The position numbers and the translations under genes were made by a program. Shown here one piece after another: positions 12,034-61,674 of a stretch of 64,000 bases of DNA. The notes under the pieces are model-generated. The model had not been told where the DNA came from. It ran no database searches and worked only from the letters and a program-made list of their open reading frames with translations. Within the stretch, counting starts at the first letter, position 1. Each line of letters begins with the position of its first letter. Source of the DNA: Amblyomma americanum (taxonomy: Eukaryota; Arthropoda; Arachnida; Ixodida; Ixodidae); contig NC_135498.1 of NCBI RefSeq assembly GCF_052857255.1, positions 164,916,124-164,980,123 of the forward strand. The letters are read 5' to 3'.

Positions 12034-12118
12034 GTCAAACCATGAGCATAACTGGTGGTAGTCAGGTTCGACGCATGACGTCGGCTACAGCAGCGACACC
12101 AGCGGCTGTTGTGCCTAA

Positions 12119-12480
12119 TATCTCAACCTTGACTTTCAGTCGAGCGAGAAACCGTCTCCTGGCATCGCATGCACAGGTCATGAAAGTGGGTTTTGCATGA
12201 AAAGGCTAGGTGTCATCGATATGGATGAGACTCCTGCCATGGAGAGCGGCAGACGTGCGCTCTATCACCGTGTTGCAGAGAGGAGGAAAGGAGGCATCCC
12301 AGGTGCGCTGCATACTCCCTCCGTGACATCACGCACCTTGACCGAGCGGAGCGGGAAAGCGTCTGCTGGAATCGCATGCGCAGGGCATCAAAGTGGGTTC
12401 TACGTAAATTGCCGGTGCACTTCAATGCGTTCAGCCTAATGCTAGGTGTTTTCGATGCGACGTGTGCCATGGAGACCGCC
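12119..12480. repeat. Direct duplication of about 0.15 kb
   Basis: 12119-12249 and 12329-12480 are diverged direct copies. Shared landmarks in the same order are GGCATCGCATGCACAGG / GGAATCGCATGCGCAGG, AAAGTGGGTT, CTAGGTGT and GCCATGGAGA. About 80 bases separate the copies. Confidence 0.6.
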
Positions 12481-12947
12481 AGTTGCTCGACCACAAACGT
12501 AGCCTGGGAGATGCAGCTTTTCGCTTTCGACCAGGGTTAAGCTGAACTAAACCAGCAGCAATTTTTTTAACTACAACTGCAATGAGCTGTCGGCGCAGGC
12601 TTCACACTGATCAGCTTGAGCAAGTAAATCTAGCAAGAAGAAAGAATGCTTGTCTCAAGCACAGTTGAATATAACTGATACAATGTCATCGCTGCTGAAC
12701 GGGTCACATGGCTGCTACCTGCTATAAAAAATGCTACCAACTTGAATGGCATGGTGTTCTAGTTGCAAAAATTTTTCAATCCAAGTGACAAGAGCCGACA
12801 AAGTTGTTGTAAAAATAGGACTATATTTTCTCGCTGGGCTGGAACCAACTGGTTCATGAGTAGTCCACACCTGTATAGATAGGACAAATCCTGAATCACA
12901 CGTTCACTGTTTAAAGAGTAACAGTGGAAGTTTGGTGGAGGCCGGCA

Positions 12948-28003
<15,056 letters not shown>

Positions 28004-28614
28004 GTCTGATGCCGTGGTAGTAGTGCTCGGACGCTTGACGACTGGCGATTGTATGAACGGGGAGTTTGATTTTCTAGTTCACTCTACCGAAAGCATGTGG
28101 CGTGGTAGTTTCTGGTTTCTGTTCCTACTAGCGCTCTAGTTTTATCAGTTTTATTTTGTCATGATAAATGCTCTAAAAACACAGCCTTAAATATGGACAA
28201 GAAAGAAATAAGCGCATAGTTTAATAAACGTATAAATTAACTAAAGTAAAACCACGGCCGGTCGTGAGTAAAACAAAAACAATGCTTTTTTGAAATACAG
28301 CTGCCCACACTGTCCACCGCATGTTCCATTTGTTGTGCATTTTTAAATTAATCATATCGTAGAGATGTTTACGGCACGCCTTTCGCAAGGCTGGGGGCTG
28401 TTGCGCGTTGTCGCATAACTCGGATTTTGCCGATCAAGCGCTTCTCCCAAACGACGCCAGGGGGCTGCGAAGCCCGTGCGGAGCTGACGTCACCGCTCCA
28501 TGTCGGTCGACTTTGATAATTTGCGAGCGGCGGCGGCGTTATCGGCGAGGAAGGTGTTCGGCGGCCAGCGCGCGCGACTCCTGATTGTTTGTCCCTCAAG
28601 GCGACCCCTCTTCG
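28004..28614. promoter_or_regulatory. Shared upstream region of divergent SDR and PP1 genes
   Basis: 611 bases separate the two start codons. The half next to PP1 (about 28370-28614, continuing into the first intron to about 29350) is rich in CG dinucleotides (for example GGCGGCGGCGTTATCGGCG), as in housekeeping promoters without a TATA box. The half next to the SDR gene is AT-rich. Both 5' UTRs must lie here unless upstream non-coding exons exist. Transcription starts are not visible from sequence. Confidence 0.55.
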
Positions 28615-50985
<22,371 letters not shown>

Positions 50986-51990
50986 ACGGGTGCTTGAGCC
51001 GTGGAAGAAGCCTGGCGACCTCACCTTTGCGGGCAGAGGGAGGAGGCTCACTGGGCAGGATGATGACCCCTTTGGAGGGAGAGTGAGGAGGAGGGGACCA
51101 GCACCCCTGCCACCACCAACAGACTGTCCTCAGGCTGCAGACGGGAAAGGGAAAGGAACAACAGGTGTGGGCAGCACTGCACCTGACCAGCACGTACGAC
51201 GGCGGCACAGGCTGACCTCGAAAGGGTCAAAGGTTGCACCCTGACCTTTCATGACCAGTGGACAGATTTCTTGTCTACAGACCGCCCTGCTTTTCATTGT
51301 CCAGAGGGGAGGAGGACACTCGTTCCCTGCTCTTAGTAGTAGTGTCTTTCCGTTTTTTACTTCTTGTCTTTGAGCAGTGGGCAGCAACCCCTGCTGTCCA
51401 GTTGACATCCACTGTGCGTCGAGATGGAGCTGGCATAGCATGCTGCTTCTAGTGATTTTTCTCTGCTTGTCAGGTCTCTGTAGTGCCTTTCTACGAAGCT
51501 GTGTTGATTTTTTTGGGTCTTAGGGTAGAGGCAGCAGCTTTGCTCACTCCTTTCTATATGCACTTATTCTTTTTTATCCTTTGCAGCTTTCCTATCCCTC
51601 TCCTTAATGTCTTTCCCGCCATGGCAATGCCTTCAGTCAGTGGCTTCCTTTAGCTCCACACTCCTGGTCCTCCTGATTTCCTAGCCCTCTCATGTTCTTC
51701 CCAAATTCCCTGACCTCAGCTGTATGTCCTGTCACTTTCTGCCTGCGTTGCAGCAAAGTTGCTAGCACGTGATGTAACAGGTTGCAGTCTTAGTTTTGGC
51801 GACTGTGCTTTGTGTGCGATGGCCCCTCCTCCCCGCTCGACCTTTTCAGCAGTGCTCCCTCATTGACACAGACCTCCCCTCTTTTTTTTTTTTTTGCTTG
51901 TTCCCATGCCTTCTTTTCGGCCTTCCTATTTTCTATTTGGTGACCTTTGCACTGTTGCTCGTGACAATAAAGTGTGATTTCATGTGCAGG
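50986..51990 (+). other. PP1 3' UTR (proximal form)
   Basis: Non-coding continuation of the last exon, T-rich in its second half, up to the poly(A) signal at 51966-51971. An open frame at 50990-51244 (84 codons, out of phase with the PP1 frame) exists within it but has no known homologue that I recognise. Confidence 0.55.
51966..51971 (+). terminator. Poly(A) signal AATAAA, proximal
   Basis: AATAAA followed within 20 bases by a GT-rich stretch (GTGTGATTTCATGTGC), the usual cleavage-site context. First clear signal after the PP1 stop codon. Confidence 0.6.
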
Positions 51991-54900
51991 CAGATTTTTC
52001 TAGACATCGCCTGTAAACACTGAGAATCCCACACAGAGAAATGGGAGCACAGACGGTAGGCAGCTTCTTTTCCAGCCTGAAGGTTTGCAGTAGTTCCGTA
52101 GACTGTGTGAACAAACCACATCTACATTGTAACATAAGAAATTTAATTTACTTCAAGAGTTATTTTGGTTCTTGTTGGGAATTATTTTGCAAAGGTTCAG
52201 TATATTTTAAAGGAGACTTTCTGGAAGTTATAAATTTTGTGATGTTTTTTTCTTGCGATGCAGTGATAGGAATTCCACTGAATTCCCAATCTGTTGTTAA
52301 AATTTGGTTTCACGTTTCTTTTCAGGGGCCACACATTTTTTTGTTTTATGAATTTTTTTTTATGGGTTTGACAGGATGCAGAGTGAAAGTAAAGCTTTGG
52401 AGGATGACCTTGTTTTTCCATGTGCGGGCTGTGGGAGTTTTAGCAGTGTTCTCGCGCCCCATGTGAGTAGACTGGCGCCTCTGTTACACCCGCATGCAGA
52501 CCAAGCATTGTGCAAAGCAGCGTGGCAAACCACTCAATCCAGCATGCAAACTTCCTGTTAGTCCTTCCTCTTTTCATCCATTGTTATTGCTGTTTTTACT
52601 CTATTATGACATGGCTAGCAAAAATTTTGTTGCACAGCTAAAAATTTTTTTTTCACTGTTTTAGTTCTATTTTTTGTAGCCAGGGGGCACGCCCAGCACC
52701 TTGCCAGGTGGCGCTCACGACGTTCTTCTCATCCACCCATACGCTATCTCTGGTCAGCTTAAAGTGAGTTCATAGACACCACTCCATGAAGGCTAATCAT
52801 GTGGCATGAACTTGAGCAGGTGTGCAAGACCTCTGGTAAAGCTGCCTTATGTTTCCTATTTTGTATTGATTGTCTCCGCCCCACTTGAAGCTGACGTGCA
52901 CAGTGACCAGACACGGAGAAAGTAGCTGCCGTATTGGCCACAGAAATGGTAGCAGGTGCTACCATTCCATTCCACTGCATTGTGAGCTGGTTTGGGGGCA
53001 ATGGCTTCACCTTGCTTCCTTGCAAGGCTGTTTCAACTTCCTTTGTGGACAAAAGGGGGGACTAAGAAAAAATGGGATCAAAGAAAAAGGCACACACATG
53101 CACAGAACATTCCTCTTTGCTGTCTTTCCAAGCGCTTTGTGTCCATATGATGCCATACTTACTAGCTGCGGAAGGATTACTGGTTCCACTTATTGACGGA
53201 GCACTGCCAGGAATTGTTAAATTTGTTATCACTCTTATCTAGCTGCGCTTCAAGAGGAACCGTATCTCTTTTGTGTTTGGGCTTAGTGATGATTTCAAGC
53301 TGTAAGCAAACTATTTTGTGCCATTGCAAGTTGTTTATGTCGCTGTGATAGAGCACCATTTCTTTCGTGGCATTTGCACAAGAATTGCAGAGCAGTACTT
53401 AATTTGAAAGGATGCATCATGCTGTTTGCAGAGACCCCCCCCCCTTTTTTTAGCAACACTCAGTCGTTCACTCAATGTTCTTTGCAGAAAATTAAATTTT
53501 GAGGTTATAAGGCATCGGGAACAAAGCGATGCTAGCTCTGTACTATTCTCACCCAGCTGCTTGGTTAGGTGCTGCGTTTGAATTGTGTGCCATTTTTCTT
53601 TTCACCTTCCAGTGCAAGTGAATGTGGTGTGCTTCAGTGTTTTATATGTGAACTTCCACTGGGGCTGTGTGAAGGTGCGTTGCTGGTCTGTCCCGTCTCT
53701 TGTAGTCTGCTGTGACTGTGCCGATTGAATTGTGTGTGCATATTCTTGCGCCAGTCTTCCTTTGCTGTCATGGCTGTGTGCTTTGAAGGTGTTTTCTGGA
53801 CTGGGAAAGGCTGCTTGTTGGGGTGTTGGTCAATGAAGGTTTGGTGCATCTTTTGCATGGAGGGCAATATTCGTGTCTGCAAGTGCCGCGGTCTGCGAAA
53901 ATTGCATCGTCATCGAGGGCAGGTGAAGTGTCCAAACAAGCTTGGTTGCTGCTTGTTAGCATAACATCCAGCGAAAATGCTCGGCTGGTGCAGCGTCATT
54001 TATGGCAAATACTTTATGTTGTCAGTATTTTTTGTCATTGTGATAATCTTTTTTTTATATGAAGCTTATTTCCTAATGCAATTTGTCACATTATTCCCAG
54101 GCTGCCAGGGCTTATGTGCACTCGTCTTAGTGGTCGCAGCAGAATGAGCACTTAAATACCTGGTGATTTCTTGTTGCTTTTCTGCCCTGCCTCGTGTTTG
54201 GTGGATGATGAGGTATCAGCCAAAACTGTTCTTGTGCCACAGATGTTCAGCCATGAATGGGCTGTGAGAGGGAGAGCCTGCAGCACCACTTCATTAATGG
54301 GTGTTGCCCTCTGAACCCACCAGGTCAAATCAGGCAGATCACCTGGGGCAGAGCCAGTGCTGTGGTTTCTTAGTGGTGCGTGGCCATCTGGGTGCCTCGC
54401 AGCTTGAGTCTACTTAGGTACAACAGAAACGGCTGACTTAACAGTCACGGGGCCATCGTAGACTGTTGGGCTAGTCGGTTCAACGTGCCAGCTGGAACTA
54501 GCACAGCACACAAGAATGAAGACTGTGCACAATGGCACTGATGTTTAACTGACCTCACTTGGAAGTTTGCGATCACTTGAAAGGTGAAGATTGACTAGCA
54601 GTCAGTGCCACTGTGTGTCTGGTCTTTATCTTCCTTCTTGTGTCTTGATGTCACGGGGCTGCTTGGGCAGCTCACGCGACACTTGCCATGGCTATCGCCC
54701 TCTTGTTCATAGCAAAGAGCCCTGCGGGCTGATGTAAATAGACTGCGTAGATTAGGAGCTGGCAGCGGCGCACTCTCGCTGCACAAAGTAGAAACAACGC
54801 TGGGCTGCCCACTGGGGGCAGGCCTGTGTCTTTCAAAGCATTTGCTTGCTTCAGTTTTGCCTCTTTCATTCCGGCTGCCTCCTTTTTGGTGTTAGGTTTT

Positions 54901-57290
54901 TTCAGTTAACGAGACCTCACGCTGGCCAAAGTGAAAGGCGAAATGTGTCATTGCGGACATGTCATGTGGTGCCTTGCTGGAAATTCCATGAGCAGGCTTT
55001 TTCACAAGCTTGGGATGCTGCCAGTAAGGTGACGGTGCTAGCACTGCAAACGGCTGCAGGGCAAGTGTCTTACTGCTTGCAGAATTCTCGCTGCTGCTTG
55101 TGGAATTTTGCACGAGGTCGGCCAAAGACCGCAAAATCGCATTGATAAAGGCCTTCTTCATTTAAAAAAAAAAAAAATTTTACCACCGGTCATCTTCTGT
55201 CTCTTCTATTGTGCGAGGGCAGGTCAACATTCTGCGAACATTTTCAGTCATATTTGGGTTGACAGGAGAAGTTGCCCACGATGTTCTTGCCATTGCAGGG
55301 AGGGCCGGAACGTAAAGAAAGGACTAATGCTTATTCCATTTATTATTGTTTTTTGAGGCTCAATCTCTGTCTTCCCTGCTCTATTTAGCAGATCATCGTC
55401 GCTGTGCACTTGAGCACAATCTCTGCCTTCCTGAGAGCACTGCAGTGGAATTGTTTGAACTGAAGTGAGCTTGCAGCGGTTATTGCTGCTGGCTACTTTG
55501 TGTCATGAGGAGAAAGAGTTCACTTGCAGCTTCTACTTGTTTCTCGGAACGTGAAACTCTTCTGACCGCTTAATTTTAGCACTCCAACTGTGCGGCTGTG
55601 AGCCCCTACAGGAAATGTGAGCAGGATTTCACTCCTCGAAAGGTGTATTGTAACTGAAGTGTAACAAAAGCCATTCTGGTGATTTCTAGCTGCAAGCTGC
55701 TTTTCAAATGTTCCGCTGCATTGCTCTCTGGGGCAGGGAGCTACGACAAAAAGGAGTATCTATGCAAAGTGGGCATCTTTGCAACGTGACAAGTCTCTTT
55801 CCTCTCCTGAAGGCGAGGCAGAGGAAAGAGCGAAATGCGGGTTAGGTTTGGTTCTTGGGCAGCTCCTTGTGCCATGAGTGTTTGAAGCTTTCCTTCAACT
55901 TTGCTTACCCTGTTTAGGTTCAGTGTATCATACTTCATTCATTCCGTCCCAGTTTCCCAACCACTCATCTTCATGTTCCATTGCTCTGTACATAGTGTGC
56001 ATCCAGGCAGGTCTGCTGACACGAAGGTTTGCATGCACGCGCACGCAGTGTGCATGCTGCCAGAAGTGTTTTTTTTTTTTTTTGGCAGCATGTGCCAAGA
56101 CAAGCATTCAGCGGAATTTAGGCGAAATTCGTGTCGCAGTAGCCTGTTACGTTAATCACCTGTTTTGGTTGTTGCAATTGGAATTGACCCGAGTGCTATG
56201 TATGCGTAAAAAGAAATCTAGTAAGAGTCCGTCATTGCCATCCTTTGCTCATGTTTTTCGACAGCGGTGCTCATTTGTATGGATGAAGGAGATTTAGGCA
56301 GGCGAAATAACTATTACAGTGATGTAAATTGGGTGCCATTTTTTAAAATTTTCTCTGGTCACAGTGTGCATGTTTTAGGTGGCCCCGGTGTGCGTTCATC
56401 CACCATGCTGAATTTGCTGCCTTCACATTGCATTGTTGCCATAAGACTGTCCAGCTTTGTCAAACCCTTGGGAAATGATATATATGACAAGGCAGCTGCA
56501 ATTTCAACAGTTCAGCGCATTTTTTTTATCATGTTGGTTAAGGCCTTGCCTGTGGTATTTCAGAAGCTTTTTTGCCTGACGTCACTAAGGACAAACATTT
56601 GGGCACAGCAGGCCATAACTCAATTAGCTCATTTTGGCTAGCTGAGTAATGACAGCTTATGTGGTTCAAATGTTGCGCAAAGGACCACTCGAAGGCAGTC
56701 TCGGGCATTGTAGGGTTTTGGGTTGCTTTTTTTGTGGGAAATCTTCAGTGCAGCAATGTCGAAAGATGTTAGCTGCGTTGTCTCCTTAATGCTTGTAGAA
56801 CTGCGCACCTACCAGCTTTTGCAGTTCTGGACACGCGCGGCTATTAGCAACTTGCTTGTTGCAGGATCTTTTGTTCAAGTTCATTTTAGGCAGCATGAAA
56901 GTGGTATGCCCAGCAACCATTTCGCATCTGTCAGGTTTGCTTGTCAGTACAATTCTTAGTAATGCTTAGGTGGCTGTTTGTTCTTTTTTTCAGTTATTTC
57001 ACGGTGGTGTATGTTTAGACAAAAGGCTGGCTTGTTTGGTGGCAATGGAACGATGAAGAAGGGTTTATGTGCGTGTCTATAAATACATAGCCATATATTT
57101 ATACATTTCCGCTGTGTATACAGATCTATATATATATATATGTACAGAGTAGAATGTGCGCCAATGCCTTGTAAACTTTTCATGGTGAACCGATGAAGAA
57201 AGTGAAGAAAGCCGAGATGACCATTTGTGTTCTCGTATCAGTGGTCAAGCTCATCCGTTGCAATAAATGATTTGCAAGCGGCTTGCGAGT
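51991..57290 (+). other. Gene-free stretch, candidate extended PP1 3' UTR
   Basis: 5.3 kb without any recognisable coding frame or transposon. The plus strand is T- and G-rich with many T runs. It ends in an AT-dinucleotide run (about 57128-57142) and AATAAA at 57262-57267 followed by GGTTTGAGTGG. This would fit a long alternative 3' UTR, but it could equally be plain intergenic DNA. Confidence 0.35.
57262..57267 (+). terminator. Poly(A) signal AATAAA, possible distal site
   Basis: CAATAAATGATTTGCAAG followed by GTGGTTTGAGTGG, a good hexamer with a downstream GT element. It is linked to PP1 only by position and strand. Confidence 0.35.
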
Positions 57291-59229
57291 GGTTTGAGTG
57301 GCTTTTTGCTCCGTGTGATGGCATGCTGGCTATTCAGACAAGGTGAAGAACTTACGTTAGCATGCCTTGGCTACTTGGCCAGCAGGGTATCTACAACAGG
57401 AAAGGGGAGGGGGACCATGTCTTGATGAACATCTGACGAACAGACTACCGTCCTGAGCCTGAGGAATAGGAACACGTCCTTGCCTCACTTCGACGGAGGC
57501 CAAATAGAGACACTTTTGTGCTGTGCAATGTCTGTGGTGGTCAATGTTATATTTCACAAAGTCAGTCTTATATTGAAGTGCCTTGCCAAAGCATATGCGA
57601 AACGCAACTTTTTCCTACAGGGAACATTTTAAGAGCGAGAACCTTGACAAAGTTTTATGAGCTTCCCTACATATATATAGGGGTTGAACTTTTCAGTTTA
57701 AACCGATAAACTCTAAGAAATTTAATAATATTCTGTTCCAGCCAAAAGAAACCAATGTTCTTATGTGCACTCTGCCGCTAGTTGGCTGTTCAGTGGGACG
57801 CACAGAGCGAAAGAAGAAAAATGAATAGATTAAGCAGCATAGTTGTGCGTTCTGAGCTAGCGTTCCAGTAAATATGACTCTGAAAACTGGCATGCTACAC
57901 TTGGCACCTACTAACATTATCCACTTAGGGCGGTTATTGGTTAAGCAGGTGTTGATGTCCTGTTCTTGCTATCTCAATGGTTAAGCAGCAGTTCTGCTGC
58001 TCTTAACTCGCAGGCCACGTGATGCCCTGCCCTCTTGCCCAAACTATACAGGGCAAATACCCCAAAATAACGTAGTCCATCTTGTAGGAATCTCTTATTT
58101 TTGTCTTTATTTAACAGTTACATCATTTATCTTTGGTTAATTTTTCGTTCGAGATTTCCTTTTGCAAGCACAGCCAGAGAGTATATGGCTCTCCTGAGTA
58201 CTTTACCGATAATTAATGACCATTTGTGTTTTTATTGCTGATAAGTGGAGTACTGCGGCTCAAAAAAAGCAAAGATAAACTGACTTTTCACCGCATAGGA
58301 AAACTACATTATATCGCCGAAGATGGCAACTCATCTGTAGGAAATAATCGCTGAAACAAGCCCCGGAAACTGCTCTATGAAATAAATACCGAAGGAGCCT
58401 GCCAAATTTTCAAAAAATAAAACCCGAGAAGTCCAACCTCAAAGTTATAGGTCAACATTTGTTTATAGCCAAACCTTGGTGTAATGTAATGGCTTATAAA
58501 GATATAATGGTTCTCATGAAGGAATGACCATTCCTCTTGGAATCCGATAGGGCCCCTCGTATATCTGATATCTCGTTTTCACAAAGAAATAGTTCCTTAA
58601 AACGACATCGCGACCTTCCACGAATGCCATTGGCTATTTTGCGCGGAGTACGTCAATTTGTAACGGTACCCAACATTTCTGCACCTATTCGATGTGGCAG
58701 ACTGGAATCGCCGTGCATAACCTGCTCTGTTGAGCACTGCACAAAATGTGAGGAAAACATTTGGACCTTAAGTGGGGCCAGTATGGAGCGTTTGGCTGGA
58801 CTGTTTGCGAGCGTGAATTGTTGCTGGCGCTCCCTCCTTCGCTGAGTTGTGTATGTGGCCTGCTGAACGACGCCACGCTGCGCTGCATGTGCACACAGCC
58901 CGCTGCGCCTCAGCTGAGTTGCCGAGGCCATTGGGACTGCCTCGACTCCAACCTCTGTTCACGTGTCCCACTGCAAGCAGGCTGGTTCTTTGGGCTGTTT
59001 CCATTTTCGCAGCATGGTTGAAACCGTTTGGCAGCGCGCTTGCTGTGCTTTGTGGGACAGCATAAGTTTTTGCAAAATTGATGAAAACTTTTTGATTGTA
59101 CTAGCAGATGAGGGGCACAGAAACGGCTGTCAACAAATTTCGGAATTTTAGTACAAATAGTTAAGTCCCCCTGGCACTAAATTGGGGTAAATGGGACGTA
59201 TTTGTCCCATTGACCTAAATGGGTTAACT
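57291..59229. other. Intergenic, no gene recognised
   Basis: Frames here are short and unlike any family I know. AT-rich in 58000-58560. No repeat could be paired with another copy in the window. Confidence 0.45.
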
Positions 59230-60113
59230 CAATGAGGCAGTTCCTTTTAACCACTTCATCAAATTGTTCACTTTGCTTGATTGTTGAACTTGTTTGCACT
59301 ACTACTCCCATCGTGGAACACCAACGGTGCCTATGCCTTTGTTCAACAATACAAGGCGGAGTCCCTCATTCTGGGATCCCGTTGCCCTTGACCGCTGCAC
59401 AGGTCCACCGAACTAAGGTCTGTTGGGCCGATAGTTCCCGGCAGACGAGCAGGGCCGCCTCCCAGTCCTATCATGCGGGGGAAGGAGTGATGGGGGAGAA
59501 GGATTTTGACTGCATGCCCAAACCATGTAAATGGTGTCGGCCACCTACCCACAGAATGAGTACCGGCCTTCAAAGAAGAATCACAGTGTTGAGAACCGCC
59601 GGGCACAGCAGGGTGTTTGCAAAGAGCCTAAGGAGAATTCGTTCGCCAGCTTTACCCAGTCCCTTCATAGGATCCGGGTAGCGCCAGTGTTCTGCACGAT
59701 AGTGTTCAGTAATATCGTTAAAAGAACAATAATATCTTTAAAAGAAAGAAGAGGGCTGTGATCTGGGTTAAGGTCCTCCCAAGGAACACCTGGTGCCCGG
59801 TAAGTGAGTGCGCGGGCTGCCTCGTGGGCGGCTTCGTCACCTCGCATGCCTTGGTGGCCGGGGACCCATATGATTGAGAGGTGAGTTAGATTGCATTCGC
59901 GAGAACTATGGCGAAGAATTTGGCGAGCAAGTGGAGTGATCCAACCGAACTCAAATTTACGACAAGCTCCGCGAGAGTTTGAGAATGAATTTAGAGTCTG
60001 GATGGGAGGCGGCGAGGGCGATCGCTACCTCCTCCGCATGCGTTTAGCTGGGCGCTCTGAACGAGAGGTCGTTCGCCTGTTTTCTCTCGTGTACGACTGC
60101 AGCCGTGTACCAA

Positions 60114-60114
<1 letters not shown>

Positions 60115-60144
<30 letters not shown>
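60115..60144 (+). repeat. Poly(C) tract, 30 bases
   Basis: Uninterrupted C run inside the LINE relic. Prone to length change and sequencing error. Confidence 0.9.
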
Positions 60145-60146
<2 letters not shown>

Positions 60147-61358
60147 ACTGGTAGGGACTGCAATGTCGACGTAGAAGACGTGTTTCTTGGTCTTGGAGCC
60201 ATAGTTGCGGTGCAGAGCATCCGCCCGCGCCTGGCGGCGGCCATTATGGTCCTCCTTGTTCATCTTAGTCGGAAGGGGTCGAACGTAGACGGCGCGTCTC
60301 TACAGTTCGGGCACTCGAACCCGTTCCAACATATGGTCGTCATGTTTTGATATGCAACCGATTCAAGTGGCGGCGACCAGACACGGTCTGGGCGAGACGT
60401 TAACGAGATGCGCCTCGCGAAGTTCCCGATAGGTGTTCACCACCCCCAGCGCGAGGAGTCTCGCGTTGCAAGTGGAGATCGGGAGGCCGAAGGCTCTCGA
60501 AAATTTTGCGGAGTACAGCCTCCAAGCAATCTTTGTCATGTTTCCGTAAGCGTAGGTAGGGAGCAGAATACAGTACTCGACTAGTTACGAAGGCATGGGC
60601 GAGCCGCACCGCATCCTTACTTCGCAACCCCCATCGCTTATTGGAAACGCGGCGAACCATTCGGCCCACCTGGTCGCCGACTTTGCGGAGTTTGGCAGGA
60701 GTTGTGTCAGCCTTGCGATGCTGATTAATGAAAACCCAAGTATTCGAAGCTCCTGTGCTTCACGGATTAGGGCGCTGCGAGAGAAAGCTGAACGCAGATT
60801 TTGCATTTCGGAGAATGTCGAAAATGCAAAAATTCAGACTTTGACGGGGAGCACTGGAGGCCACAGAGCGTAGCATAGTGGTCTACTATGCTCGCCGCTG
60901 CTTGCAGGCATTCCTCCATCTCTCCTGTGTTTCCCTTAGTGGCCCAGATGGGGATGTCGTCGGCGTACAGCGCATGCTGAACACCGCCTACACCCTCCAG
61001 CTGTGTCGGGAGGTGCATCAGGGCAATGTTAAAGAGAAGCGGGGACAACACAGCGCCTAGTGGTGTGCCCCGCGTTCCCATCTCAAACGGGCCGTACTCG
61101 GTCTCTTGTACGCTGTTGGAAATGGGCGAAGCCACCGGTGTTGGAGATGGAGGGTTCCTTGAGTAGGATGACTAGCTCAGCACCGCAGGTCCCGTCTCCG
61201 AAGGACGTTGTCGGACTCCGTTAAGGAGGAAACTGTACAGTAGGATTACTTACATTTTTACAAACATTAGGATCAAATGTGGGGATTATTTTAACTGCAC
61301 TCGCTGTCGAGTTTTATAGCGTTCCTCTTCCCTAAATTCCCCCGGTTAAGGACGCCCT

Positions 61359-61674
61359 CTACCCGCTGCGGTAGCTCATTGGTTAGGGCGCTCGGCTACT
61401 GATCCGGAGTTCCTGGGTTCGAACCCGACCGCGGCGGCCGCGTTTTTATGGTGGAAAAACGCTAAGGCGCCCGTGTGCTGTGCGATGTCAGTGCACGTTA
61501 AAGATCCCCAGGTGGTCGAAATTATTCCGGAGCCCTCCGCTGCGGCACCTCTTTCATCTTTCACTCCCTCCTTGTCCCTTCCCTTACGGCGCGGTTCAGG
61601 TGTCCAACGATATATGAGACATATACTGCGCCATTTCCTTTCCCCCAATACCAATTATTATTATTATTATTGGA
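61359..61674 (+). repeat. tRNA-derived SINE, tail type A, full length
   Basis: The tRNA-like head has GCGGTAGCTCATTGGTTAGG (box A region) and GGGTTCGAACCCG (box B). The body is TGTGCTGTGCGATGTCAGTG, CACGTTAAAGATCCCCAGG and TCGAAATTATTCCGGAGCCC. The tail is CGGCGCGGTTCAGGTGTCC followed by (ATT)n. ACGCCCT occurs at 61352-61358 and again at 61675-61681, a likely target duplication. It resembles the tRNA-derived SINEs reported from hard ticks. Inserted in the LINE at 59230-63790. Confidence 0.85.

Noticed and set aside
57128..57142. TATATATATA run as a promoter TATA box
   Set aside because: It is a dinucleotide run without a gene downstream; a 3' UTR element or plain microsatellite is likelier.
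60044..60263. Glycine- or proline-run peptides
   Set aside because: Produced by the 30-base C run in the LINE relic.
61359..61440. Possible tRNA gene
   Set aside because: Boxes A and B are present, but this is the head of a SINE with body and (ATT)n tail; arms do not pair as a tRNA.
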